From Candidatus Saccharimonadota bacterium (GTDB taxonomy: Bacteria; Patescibacteriota; Saccharimonadia; Saccharimonadales; UBA4665): a DNA stretch of 32,930 nt. Made by a program: the position numbers and the translations under genes. The notes beneath the pieces are model-generated. The model was not told the DNA's origin, ran no database searches, and saw only the letters and a list, made by a program, of their open reading frames with translations. Below are positions 10,403 through 18,263 of the stretch, piece by piece (position 1 is the stretch's first letter; each line of letters begins with the position of its first letter). The stretch lies in contig DAIDKK010000009.1 in NCBI GenBank assembly GCA_027450065.1, positions 1-32,930 of the forward strand, written 5' to 3'.

Positions 10403-10819
10403 CTATTGTAGCAGCTTGGCAACTTCGCGTGCCTCTGTTTTATCGAGATCAGCAAACAGTTCGGCATCGTATTTTTCGCTAATCTGGTAAATGTAATCGT
10501 CGAGCGAACGCGGTATAACGTGGAAATGCACGTGATTTACCTTCAGTTCACCCTGTCGCAAGAAAGGCCGATAGTTTTGACGCACATCGCAGCCATCGCC
10601 CAGTTTACCGATAATCTTCTGCTCTATGAAAAAAATGAGGTCAAAGATATCGGCAAGTTCATTCTTGGTAAGATCCCATGGCTGCTCGACATGGCGCTTC
10701 GGTATAACCAAAAAATGGCCAGGCACTTTGCGTGGGTTGCTTAGGATTACTTGTGCGTGCTCGTTGCTCTTTAGTACTCGCTCACCACCACAAAACGGAC
10801 AATCTGTTTTAGTACTCAT
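10403..10819 (-). CDS. HIT family nucleotide hydrolase/transferase
   Basis: 138 aa with the start at 10819 (MSTKTDCPFC); the longer upstream frame runs through repeat sequence and is rejected. Seen: N-terminal C-x-x-C (CPFC), a KVPGHFLVIPKRH segment, and the histidine triad VNHVHFHVIPR with H96, H98 and H100, where the middle or last His forms the nucleotidyl intermediate. Substrate cannot be fixed (dinucleoside polyphosphates or adenylated compounds). TATACT lies seven bases before the ATG, so it is likely leaderless. Confidence 0.9.
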   Translation of the reverse strand: MSTKTDCPFCGGERVLKSNEHAQVILSNPRKVPGHFLVIPKRHVEQPWDLTKNELADIFDLIFFIEQKIIGKLGDGCDVRQNYRPFLRQGELKVNHVHFHVIPRSLDDYIYQISEKYDAELFADLDKTEAREVAKLLQ

Positions 10820-10826
10820 GCAAATA

Positions 10827-10832
10827 AGTATA
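10827..10832 (-). promoter_or_regulatory. -10 box of a leaderless HIT promoter
   Basis: TATACT on the minus strand, seven bases before the ATG at 10819. The region just upstream is the duplicated tRNA-Leu 3' end, which therefore forms part of the -10/-35 spacer. Confidence 0.55.
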
Positions 10833-10835
10833 CCA

Positions 10836-11006
10836 GGCGAGGTGGGACTTGCCTCATCGGCCATATGCAAATGCATTGGCACGATGACCGGTCTCCCATG
10901 GTCGACCGGCTTTGGGCCCGGGGAGTGCCACTGGCACTCCCGTTCAAGTCCCGAACCTGGCAATCAAAGAAAAAGTGCCGCCAGAAGACGACACTTTATC
11001 TTTGGT
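10836..11006 (-). repeat. About 172-bp unit bounded by a copy of the tRNA-Leu 3' end
   Basis: 16 bp at 10836-10851 (GGCGAGGTGGGACTTG on plus) exactly match the 3' end of tRNA-Leu at 11008-11023, 172 bp away. Between them lie the tRNA terminator and GC-rich inverted repeats: GGGAGTGCC/GGCACTCCC around 10920-10941 and ACCGGTCTCCCATGGTCGACCGG around 10888. The segment CCCGTTCAAGTCCCG resembles CCCGTTCGAATCCCG in the tRNA-Phe downstream unit. No ORF. Same arrangement and nearly the same spacing as beside tRNA-Phe. Confidence 0.65.
10966..11003 (-). terminator. Terminator after tRNA-Leu
   Basis: On the minus strand AAAGATAAAGTGTCG pairs with CGGCACTTTTTCTTT around a short loop, immediately after the tRNA CCA end, with a T-rich right arm. 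Confidence 0.8.
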
Positions 11007-11088
11007 GGGCGAGGTGGGACTTGAACCCACAAGACTTTTGGTCATTTGATTTTAAGTCAAACGCGTATACCAATTCCGCCACTCGCCC
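11003..11088 (-). tRNA. tRNA-Leu (anticodon TAA)
   Basis: 86 nt with encoded CCA. Acceptor stem GGGCGAG/CTCGCCC, anticodon stem TTTGA/TCAAA with loop CTTAAAA (anticodon TAA), a long class II variable arm, and T-arm GTGGG-TTCAAGT-CCCAC. D-loop (TTGG) and T-loop (TTC) have the canonical elbow bases. A likely -10 TATACT lies at 11130-11135 and a terminator follows directly. Confidence 0.97.
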
Positions 11089-11129
11089 AGGTAACAGGCA
11101 GGCTAAAAACCAGCTGCACTTCGGTGAAT

Positions 11130-11135
11130 AGTATA
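11130..11135 (-). promoter_or_regulatory. Probable -10 box for tRNA-Leu
   Basis: TATACT on the minus strand, about 42 nt upstream of the tRNA 5' end. No convincing -35 is seen. The short leader between them has one small GC hairpin. Confidence 0.5.
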
Positions 11136-11190
11136 TAGCAAACATGCGCACCATTGCTAGATACGGATTAATCTTAAAATGCCCCTACGA

Positions 11191-13494
11191 TTAGCGCTTT
11201 AAAACGTAATGCAACTGACGTCGCACCAAGAATACCCCACCAGCCGTAGCTACAATAACAACCGCAATACTAACCCCTACAAGGCTTGTACCCGTATTAG
11301 CTAGTGAGGAGGTTGGCGATGCATTTTGTATACCTACACTCGTGGTGGCACCAGCAACGGCCGACACCCACTCAAACGACCCCACATCGCAGCCAGCACC
11401 GACAGGTCGTGTCTGTAATCGCTCGTCAACCGCCGGACACACCGTAGCATTGCCAGTATCAATGGCTGGACTAGCATCCATGAGGGCAAGAACTGGCAAG
11501 TTCCCGCCACTACCATTGGCACCAATCAGCGCAGCCGTCGTTGGTGTTGATAATGCGGTAGCTAGTAGTGGATTGGTCACCGTAAAGCCTGGGCAATCTC
11601 CACTTGTTGCAATATTTCCAACTGAACCATTTCCAAACGTACCAAAAGGATTATCACTCGCGCATTGTAGGCCACTCGTATTGTTTGCGATAATGCTGTT
11701 TGTAAGAATAGGGTTAGGGGTCGTTTGACCGCTCCGTGCGATATATAAGCCAGATCCTGTTGGGGCTATATTATTTGCAAGTGTTACATTTGCAAATGTA
11801 TACCCCGCCGGTAGTACTGCGCTTCCACCAGTTGCTGTATCTGATAAATATATTGCACCACCCGTTGTAGCTGTATTGTGCCATATCGTGCTGTTGAGCA
11901 TACTTAAGAATGCTGGCGTTGCGTTGCCAGTAGTTAAACCGTCTTCCATGTACACGCCGCCGCCGAGCGTAGACGTATTATCAGCAATCGTTACCCGATT
12001 GAGTGCCAAACGAGTACATGAAGCGTATATGCCGCCGCCGTCCACAAAGTTGCTGGCATTCGTATTATTCTGAGCGATATATGAATCTGTGAGATTCACC
12101 GTTGTCACTGAGGAGCAATTTCCATATACCGACATACCGTTACCAGCCGCATTATCCACCAGATAAAGCCCGCGGGCCGTTACAGTATTCATGCTATTTA
12201 GCTCTATGCCCTCATCGTACGATGCACCACCAAGGTTTGCCTGTTGCACCGTAATACCATCTAGCGTGAGAGAGCCATTATTATTAAAGCCTACGTTGAG
12301 ACCCTTCGATTGCACGCGGTTGACCGTAATGTTTTTAAAAGATACAGCCTGGTTAGCCCCAATACCATAACCTGCATAAATACCATATCGACCGCCGTTC
12401 TCTATGAGCACATTGTTCAGTTGTGCATTATCGGCGTAGATGCCAATACCATCATGCCCAGACGCAACATTGCGCACGGTTACATTTTGCAGCGTAGGAG
12501 CAAGTGCCGCCGGGGTACCATCGTACAGATCAATACCATCACTGCCAGTCGTGTTAACGGCTATCGTATTAAATGTGGTGGGAGTACCTGGAGATGGACG
12601 AGTGTTATCTGCATATGCACCAATGCCATTATTCCCGATGTTGGTTAATGTAGCACCCGTAATAGTTGTCCCATTACCATACACGCCAATCCCATCTCTC
12701 GCCGTACCATTCACAGTTGTATTGTTTAGCACACCCAAGCTACCGTTCATATCAATACCGTCGCCCGGTGATTTAATAATGTTCGCATTCGTAACTTGTA
12801 CGTTATTGCCCGTAATATCTAGTGCCGCACCGAGCGAACCACTCGTTATTGCACTATAATCAGCCGTCACATTCGAGAGTACCGCATTATCCACCTGGTA
12901 AAGCTCAATTTGCCATGGTGATGTTGAGGCAGCGGATGGGGTAAACGAGACGTTCGAAAGGCGGGCACCCGCACCTTGCACGTACAAATAGTTGTTAACG
13001 GGGCCGCTTACATGGACATTCGAAAGTGTAGCACCGCTGCCCGTAACGGATAGATTACCGCCACCCGTAATCGAGAGATTACTCACCGTTACATTACTTG
13101 CCGTGATATCGATAGACGCTGAAGAAGTATTTGCAAAGCTAGGCGCATCAATAATGGTGCCGGTAGAGCCGACAATAGACAAGCCGGCCGCATCAGCTGC
13201 GCTAAGGGTAAATGCCATCGTTTGCGTGTATGTACCTGTGGGAAATGAGATGATATTTCCACTTGCGCTCGGTGCCGGACAACCACCATAGGCTACGCCA
13301 GTTGCTATTGCTTGGCCTGCTTCGTAGAAGGAACAGCCCGCGCCAACTCCTGGCGCAGAGTTCTCATCAATAGTCGTAGTGATAGTGTAGGTTGCTGCGT
13401 ATACCGCAGGTTTTGGCGCAGCAATAAGCGCTAGTCCGCTAGCAACAACAAATATAGCTCCAGCAAAAACGAGTCTTTGCACGCTTTTCCTCAT
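11191..13494 (-). CDS. Secreted beta-helix surface protein with CSLREA-like start and LANTG wall anchor
   Basis: 767 aa from the ATG at 13494 (MRKSVQRLVF), with GAGGAG about 11 bases upstream; an in-frame ATG 26 codons upstream would bury the signal peptide. Seen: signal peptide about 1-33 (PKPAVYAA); a region TTTIDENS...CSFYEAGQAI and GGCPAPSASG resembling CSLREA domains; many short right-handed beta-helix repeats (N-V-x-V-x-N, GIGVYGNG, GDGIDLYD types) over about 80-630; a C-terminal DASPAIDTGN...CPAVDERL...GCDVGSFEW block of the choice-of-anchor Q type; then LANTG at about 731, a hydrophobic helix and a final RR...KR. The LAxTG-helix-basic tail matches sortase substrates. Likely displayed on the cell surface, possibly for adhesion or glycan binding. 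Confidence 0.85.
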   Translation of the reverse strand: MRKSVQRLVFAGAIFVVASGLALIAAPKPAVYAATYTITTTIDENSAPGVGAGCSFYEAGQAIATGVAYGGCPAPSASGNIISFPTGTYTQTMAFTLSAADAAGLSIVGSTGTIIDAPSFANTSSASIDITASNVTVSNLSITGGGNLSVTGSGATLSNVHVSGPVNNYLYVQGAGARLSNVSFTPSAASTSPWQIELYQVDNAVLSNVTADYSAITSGSLGAALDITGNNVQVTNANIIKSPGDGIDMNGSLGVLNNTTVNGTARDGIGVYGNGTTITGATLTNIGNNGIGAYADNTRPSPGTPTTFNTIAVNTTGSDGIDLYDGTPAALAPTLQNVTVRNVASGHDGIGIYADNAQLNNVLIENGGRYGIYAGYGIGANQAVSFKNITVNRVQSKGLNVGFNNNGSLTLDGITVQQANLGGASYDEGIELNSMNTVTARGLYLVDNAAGNGMSVYGNCSSVTTVNLTDSYIAQNNTNASNFVDGGGIYASCTRLALNRVTIADNTSTLGGGVYMEDGLTTGNATPAFLSMLNSTIWHNTATTGGAIYLSDTATGGSAVLPAGYTFANVTLANNIAPTGSGLYIARSGQTTPNPILTNSIIANNTSGLQCASDNPFGTFGNGSVGNIATSGDCPGFTVTNPLLATALSTPTTAALIGANGSGGNLPVLALMDASPAIDTGNATVCPAVDERLQTRPVGAGCDVGSFEWVSAVAGATTSVGIQNASPTSSLANTGTSLVGVSIAVVIVATAGGVFLVRRQLHYVLKR

Positions 13495-13647
13495 GTTTTT
13501 GTTCAGTCTCCTCGTGAGGAAATGTATCATGCTTATGTTATATTTGCAACATTCTGCGTTGAGATGAGTCACGCAATAGTAATAATTCCCTCCCTGATTA
13601 CTAACTACGTTTGTGGTCGCATATTGTATGTCAACTGGCTACAAAAG

Positions 13648-13674
13648 AAAACAGCCGAACAATTCGGCTGTTTT
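13648..13674 (-). terminator. Terminator after tRNA-Cys
   Basis: AAAACAGCCGAA pairs with TTCGGCTGTTTT around a 3-nt loop, 14 nt after the tRNA 3' end; A/T runs flank both sides, so it could act in both directions. Confidence 0.85.
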
Positions 13675-13687
13675 AAAATAATCACAA

Positions 13688-13761
13688 TGGAGGCACGTAT
13701 GGGAGTTGCACCCATCTACGCGGTTTTGCAGACCGCTGCGTAACTGCTCCGCCAACGCGCC
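13688..13761 (-). tRNA. tRNA-Cys (anticodon GCA) with altered elbow bases
   Basis: 74 nt with encoded CCA. Acceptor GGCGCGT/ACGTGCC, anticodon stem GCGGT/ACCGC with loop CTGCAAA (anticodon GCA), T-stem ATGGG/CCCAT. The T-loop is TGCAACT rather than TTCAACT, so position 55 is G, and the D-loop reads AGCAGTTA where AGCGGTTA is usual, so position 18 is A. The two partners of the 18:55 contact have both changed. All stems are intact and a strong promoter precedes it, so it is probably functional. Confidence 0.93.
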
Positions 13762-13773
13762 TCGCTAGCACAC

Positions 13774-13802
13774 AGTATACCTGTGCCCCGCCCTGTTGTC
13801 TA
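13774..13802 (-). promoter_or_regulatory. Promoter of tRNA-Cys
   Basis: TAGACA (-35), 17-bp spacer, TATACT (-10) on the minus strand, with the -10 ending 12 nt before the tRNA 5' end. Confidence 0.8.
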
Positions 13803-13863
13803 AGCGTTGTGCAAGAATTCTTTCCCGAAGACACTGTAGTGAGCTATGGAGTAGCGTATTCGA

Positions 13864-14496
13864 CTACGGCTTGCCCGCCGTAACGTGCAAGAGCTGCTTA
13901 CATAAAACCTGTAGCACCCCTAAATATTTCACCGTAACACCTGGTCGATAATCTGGGCTATAGAACGGATATGAGGCTACGTCTTCTCCTTGCACAGTAG
14001 CATGCGCATACACTCCTTGCGTATCGTGCAGGATAGGGGGTTCGCTATACAACTTGTTAATAATAAGTTCGTCAGATGGAATTACCACCTTACGCGTCAG
14101 CTTCCAAATGGAATGGGCACCTTGTTCACGACGTTCGTGCAAAGACAACATAGCCCCTACCCAAACGTCAGGGTCCGCGATAAATATCTCTGTTTTTATT
14201 AGTGAGTTAGATATGGAGCCACGTGCGCCCAACCAGAGTTTTGATTTTGAGGGTGGGAGTGCTTTTGTGGAGGTAGTTACGATGCGACTTTCGTGGTTTT
14301 TTATAGTGTTCACGTGCACAATGTCGCTGACCGCCCGCGATACGCCAAAGAGCCTTTTAGCGAGGTCCGCGGGTTCACGTACGTAGGCAGCATCGGTAGA
14401 ATAGACGTCGGTTAGCAAGTTCCGTGCCGACTCAATGCGTGCATCTACCTGATTACCATACCAAAATTCTGGTACTTCCTGGTGTTGGCTCGTCAT
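13864..14496 (-). CDS. Hypothetical soluble protein
   Basis: 210 aa from the ATG at 14496 (MTSQHQEVPEFW); the longer frame would need a TTG start. No signal peptide or membrane segment. A helical N-terminal third (ARNLLTDVYSTDAAYVREPADLAKRLFGV) precedes a beta-rich middle and C-terminal part (SKLWLGARGS, WKLTRKVVIPSDE). I do not recognise the family. It stands alone, upstream of tRNA-Cys and divergent from the gene at 14653. Confidence 0.65.
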   Translation of the reverse strand: MTSQHQEVPEFWYGNQVDARIESARNLLTDVYSTDAAYVREPADLAKRLFGVSRAVSDIVHVNTIKNHESRIVTTSTKALPPSKSKLWLGARGSISNSLIKTEIFIADPDVWVGAMLSLHERREQGAHSIWKLTRKVVIPSDELIINKLYSEPPILHDTQGVYAHATVQGEDVASYPFYSPDYRPGVTVKYLGVLQVLCKQLLHVTAGKP

Positions 14497-14616
14497 AGTT
14501 ATACCGTAATACCATACATAGTAGACGCTGGCAACCGCCAAACGTGTGGTGACATAAAATTAAAACGCATAACTTTACTCGTAGGCCCATCGCAAACAAT
14601 GAACAGATGCAGTAGC

Positions 14617-14646
14617 TTGACAAAGTACCATATAGACCATTAAATA
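14617..14646 (+). promoter_or_regulatory. Leaderless promoter for the gene at 14653
   Basis: TTGACA (-35), 18-bp spacer, TAAATA (-10), then six bases to the ATG at 14653. The perfect -35 makes this the best example of the leaderless pattern in the window. Confidence 0.75.
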
Positions 14647-14652
14647 TGCTGT

Positions 14653-15153
14653 ATGGCCCTGCCTTCGTCTGAATATTCCTTACTTCCGGAGCTCCCCGAG
14701 ACTCCCATTCAACAAGCTACGGGGTTATTTATCGAGTCCACAGAGTCTTATCTTGAAGCAATTCAGGCCGGTATGGTCGCAACCTATGGCCTACGGAAGT
14801 CTGCCGTACAAGAAGTTGCCAGGCGGGCAGAATTAATGGCCTCAAGTGTGCAAATGCTGGCGGGGATTATTTATGACAGTGGAACAAATGACCGTAATAC
14901 ACAAGTTGCCGAACTGCTTAGCACCAATGAACAGATGCATGCAACTTTCTTTCGCAAGCATCTCGATGATTACCCCGGAACGACTGATGATACCGAGACT
15001 CTCGTTGGCCACTTAACAGTCGACTTGGAACATTTTTCGAATGATAGCTCGCTTTCTGAACGTGATATTTTTCTCAAAGCAACTGGGCAAACATGCCTAA
15101 TCAATGCCCAAACATGGATGAAGATACTCAATGACTGGGGAAAGGGCCTCTAG
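14653..15153 (+). CDS. Hypothetical helical protein
   Basis: 166 aa, acidic, no membrane segment. Predicted mostly helical (QATGLFIESTESYLEAIQ, EVARRAELMASSVQMLAGII). The start is set by the promoter spacing; there is no Shine-Dalgarno sequence. Family not recognised. Downstream, a GC-rich inverted repeat (GCCCCC/GGGGGC, about 15188-15221) has no T-tail. Confidence 0.68.
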   Translation: MALPSSEYSLLPELPETPIQQATGLFIESTESYLEAIQAGMVATYGLRKSAVQEVARRAELMASSVQMLAGIIYDSGTNDRNTQVAELLSTNEQMHATFFRKHLDDYPGTTDDTETLVGHLTVDLEHFSNDSSLSERDIFLKATGQTCLINAQTWMKILNDWGKGL

Positions 15154-15235
15154 TAATAAAGCAGGCAATCTCCGCGGCCTAACGGTCGCCCCCTAAACCC
15201 GTCCCCTGGCTTTGGGGGCAGAGTACAACGGTACC

Positions 15236-15529
15236 CTATGCTCGGCGGTTTACGACATTGCCGATGATTCCCATCACCAGGCCAATCACGAGTAGGGCAA
15301 TTAGGGCTGTCCAGTCAAAGACGCTTGTTGTGACTGCACCCACGCCGTGTACGATTGTGGCGTCTTGGCCGAAGATTCCGGCAAACGGTGTCACGAATGG
15401 GGTGCTCCAGTTGTATACCCAGTGCACCAAACCGTTATCTGGGTTAGCGCCCAGTAGTCGCAGAACGAACCGCAACCCCACAAGGGCCTCTATAAATCCG
15501 CCGATTGCATAAATAATTCGAGCTATCAT
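15236..15529 (-). CDS. YggT family small membrane protein
   Basis: 97 aa from the ATG at 15529 (MIARIIYAIGG), with GGGAGG eight bases upstream; a GTG three codons earlier overlaps that site. Two hydrophobic regions flank a loop containing FVLRLLGANPDNGLVHWVYNWSTPFVTPF, which matches the YggT pattern (RxLLxxNPxN...TxPxxxP). A second helix (TALIALLVIGLVMGIIG) follows. YggT proteins are poorly understood inner membrane proteins. Confidence 0.83.
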   Translation of the reverse strand: MIARIIYAIGGFIEALVGLRFVLRLLGANPDNGLVHWVYNWSTPFVTPFAGIFGQDATIVHGVGAVTTSVFDWTALIALLVIGLVMGIIGNVVNRRA

Positions 15530-15731
15530 ATCGCGCACCTCCCATTAGTTATGCTAATACCTATATAGTACTTTTGGTTGGCTCGGTTGTATGTAACCTT
15601 GCTCACAGTACGCTAGCTTGCACCAGAATTAACAGATAAGTTTGTTCCTTTGCGGCTGCAAGCATTTTCGCCCAGTTTTGGCCTTTTTGGGAGGGGCAGA
15701 CCAGGCTTAGTTTTGGTATACAATGAGCAGC

Positions 15732-17090
15732 ATGAAAACTACAGAACGGCTAGTCCTAACTATCGCGATTCTGGCATCATTTGTGCCGTTTCTGGATGGT
15801 TCTGTCGTGAACGTTGCTCTGCCCGCAATTACCAGAGAGCTTGGTGGTGGTTTACCGCTCCAGCAGTGGGTGGTTGATGCCTACATAATCACGCTCGGTT
15901 CACTCATGCTGCTCGCTGGATCGCTATCTGACCTCTACGGTCGACAAAGAGTGTTGCGGCTTGGACTCATCGGTTTTGCCATCGGTTCATTGCTGTGTGC
16001 CGCTGCACCAACGGGCGGGCTACTGGTAGGTGCTCGCGCGCTACAGGGTATCGCCGGTGCGCTGCTAGTGCCAAGCTCGCTTGCTCTCATCATTTCAACC
16101 TTTTCTGGAGCGGCGCAGGGCCGTGCTATTGGCACCTGGACAGCCTGGACGGGCATGGCATTCGTGTTTGGGCCACTGCTCGGTGGCTTTTTTGTTGATG
16201 CAGCGTCGTGGCGGCTGATATTCGCTATCAACGTCTTGCCCATCGTCATCACACTATGGCTCATGACCAAATTACCTCGTGAAAGCACCCATACAGCACC
16301 CACCAAGATTGATGTGGCAGGAGCCCTGCTGTGTACATTTGGGCTTGGGTCGCTCGTGTATGGACTCATCGAGCAAAACCGATATGGCTGGAGCAATGTG
16401 CTCGTGGTGAGTGCCGTGGTGGCAGGCATTGCAATGCTCGTCACCTTCTGGCAGCACGAACGCCGGCAGAAACAGCCTATGTTGCCGCCACAGTTATTTA
16501 CGGTGCGAAATTTTTCTGTAGGAAACGTCGCGACCTTTGCAATTTATGCAGGTCTAAGTATCGCGACATTCTTGCTCGCAATATTCGTGCAGCAAGTGGG
16601 CGGCTATAGCGCTATCCAGGCTGGGCTGGCCATTATGCCGGTCACGATTTGCATGTTCTTTTTGTCATCGCGCTTTGGCAAACTGGCGAGCACCCACGGC
16701 CCGCGCTGGTTTATGGGCATCGGGCCTATCATAGCCGCCTTGGGGTTCACGTACATGCTACTGGTCGATAAACGAGTGCTATACGTGCCACAGCTGCTTC
16801 CGGGCATTTCACTATTCGGTATTGGCCTATCTATTACCGTATCTCCGCTCACGACTGCTGTACTCAGTGCCGTATCATCCAAACAAGCTGGCATCGCCTC
16901 TGCGGTGAATAACATGGTTGCGCGCGTGGCAGGACTGATTGGCATTGCGCTCATTGGTTTAGTAACGGGCACGCAGCTTGGCGTAGCCGGGTTCCACCGC
17001 GCCATTTTGGTCACGGCAGGCTTGATGGCGATTGGCGGCATCGTATCGCTGACTGGTATCGAGAACCCTAGCCAGAGGACGGACCTATAG
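15732..17090 (+). CDS. MFS transporter, DHA2/EmrB-QacA drug-efflux type
   Basis: 452 aa from the ATG at 15732 (MKTTERL), seven bases after TACAAT; the ATG three codons earlier overlaps that -10 box. About 12-14 hydrophobic helices. Seen: LDGSVVNVALPAI in helix 1, the MFS motif A variant GSLSDLYGRQRVLR after helix 2, RALQGIAGALLVPSSLALI, and the helix-5 motif GPLLGG, all typical of proton-drug antiporters of the EmrB/QacA group. The last codons are embedded in a 16-bp repeat motif. The coding sequence looks more GC-rich than its neighbours, so acquisition from another bacterium is possible. Confidence 0.9.
   Translation: MKTTERLVLTIAILASFVPFLDGSVVNVALPAITRELGGGLPLQQWVVDAYIITLGSLMLLAGSLSDLYGRQRVLRLGLIGFAIGSLLCAAAPTGGLLVGARALQGIAGALLVPSSLALIISTFSGAAQGRAIGTWTAWTGMAFVFGPLLGGFFVDAASWRLIFAINVLPIVITLWLMTKLPRESTHTAPTKIDVAGALLCTFGLGSLVYGLIEQNRYGWSNVLVVSAVVAGIAMLVTFWQHERRQKQPMLPPQLFTVRNFSVGNVATFAIYAGLSIATFLLAIFVQQVGGYSAIQAGLAIMPVTICMFFLSSRFGKLASTHGPRWFMGIGPIIAALGFTYMLLVDKRVLYVPQLLPGISLFGIGLSITVSPLTTAVLSAVSSKQAGIASAVNNMVARVAGLIGIALIGLVTGTQLGVAGFHRAILVTAGLMAIGGIVSLTGIENPSQRTDL
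17075..17090 (+). repeat. GAGGACGGACCYATAG motif, copy 2
   Basis: GAGGACGGACCTATAG spans the last codons of the MFS gene and supplies its TAG stop, so a dispersed motif has become part of the protein C-terminus (RTDL). Confidence 0.75.
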
Positions 17091-17229
17091 GTAGTATCCG
17101 TCGCTTGGCACTTTGCTGCAAAAGTACAGCCCTACCCCACCCCACCCAAGTTGTATGTTTGCAATCTAAATAGTCGATGGGTCAATAGTACGATAAAAAA
17201 TATTTCAAAATGCGCTAGACTGTACCTAC

Positions 17230-18126
17230 ATGAGCAGTTTTGGGGAGCAAACAGAGTGGCAGCAAGTTGAGCCGCCAGATACCGAGCAGGAGCCTTGGAG
17301 CGCGCCCTACCCTTTCTCACTGGATGATGAGGAAGCAGAAACACTGTATGGCCCGGTAGGCTTGGCACTATGGCTCCACAAAGAGGGCTACCTTGATAGC
17401 AACCGGCCGCAGCCACTATTTTCGGATGTGAAGATTACCGAATCTGGCGATACGTTGCATTTCGATACCGAGCCACGAATTCTCGATGCGCACACGCTTG
17501 GTACATATGTGTTACGCGTGAGCGGGAACAGGCGACTACTCAAAGAGCACGATGATTATGGGGAAATACGCTCTACTACAGATGGCGCCTCGCTATGGAT
17601 TCCGCACCTTTACCCTTTCGAGGAACTTGACGAAACAGGCTTACCCCTCATCAAAGACCGGGAGCGATGCAATGTAACAGTTTCTTTGGAACCGCTACAG
17701 TTTACAAGTGAAGCCCAAGAGGCGACCATCAGTAGCCCAAACGGGGAGTTTATAGCTGGCGAAGCGCCCGAATCCTACAACCCATGGGGTATATTCTATT
17801 TTTCTGAGTTCAATGCAATTGGCCGGTCACTTGTTTCGGACCTCGTGACGTACCCAGAAATGCGGTGGCCAACGCTTGCAGAATTCTTTGCAGCAGAATT
17901 GCCCGAACTTGATTATTACGGCTACTCCCGCCGCCCAGAAAGCGTGAACAAAAACTTACTGGAGCCTTACTACCGGCAATTTGAACCTAAGAATTGGCGA
18001 GTCCGTAAGCCCTCAGGGCATAAAGGCAACGCCTTTGGATCCATTTGGGTGCCGGTTAACGAACTCCGCGCCGGTGCTATTGATGCCAGCATCATTTTTC
18101 CAGCTCTTACGCAATCATCAGAATAA
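17230..18126 (+). CDS. Hypothetical soluble protein
   Basis: 298 aa, acidic, without signal peptide or membrane segment. The N-terminus is rich in Glu/Gln/Pro; PYPFSLDDEEAETLYGPVGLALWLHKEGYL and a beta-rich middle follow, and the C-terminal part carries SVNKNLLEPYYRQF. Not recognised. The start fits a leaderless pattern: TAGACT lies eight bases before the ATG. It sits between two transporters but shows no coupling to either. Confidence 0.68.
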   Translation: MSSFGEQTEWQQVEPPDTEQEPWSAPYPFSLDDEEAETLYGPVGLALWLHKEGYLDSNRPQPLFSDVKITESGDTLHFDTEPRILDAHTLGTYVLRVSGNRRLLKEHDDYGEIRSTTDGASLWIPHLYPFEELDETGLPLIKDRERCNVTVSLEPLQFTSEAQEATISSPNGEFIAGEAPESYNPWGIFYFSEFNAIGRSLVSDLVTYPEMRWPTLAEFFAAELPELDYYGYSRRPESVNKNLLEPYYRQFEPKNWRVRKPSGHKGNAFGSIWVPVNELRAGAIDASIIFPALTQSSE

Positions 18127-18174
18127 GGAAATGGGGGTGTGCCAGAGTTTTCACGAGCCTCAGCGAGGCCCTAA

Positions 18175-18189
18175 AGGACGGACCCATAG
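18175..18189 (+). repeat. GAGGACGGACCYATAG motif, copy 3
   Basis: AAGGACGGACCCATAG, about 50 bp after the stop of the gene at 17230, following a GCCTC/GAGGC hairpin. Confidence 0.7.
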
Positions 18190-18263
18190 AATACGGTGTC
18201 CAATTTTGCGTCAGCCAAGCTGCACCACTTATGGTATGCTTATGGTAATCAGGGGACAAAAAT

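Noticed and set aside
10820-10963. N-terminal extension of the HIT protein
   Set aside because: The extra frame crosses the tRNA-Leu 3' copy and its own -10 box; family similarity begins at the ATG at 10819.
15935-16444. Minus-strand frame of 169 codons within the MFS gene
   Set aside because: Its peptide is a Pro/Ser/Thr-rich antisense shadow of the transporter with no start signal.
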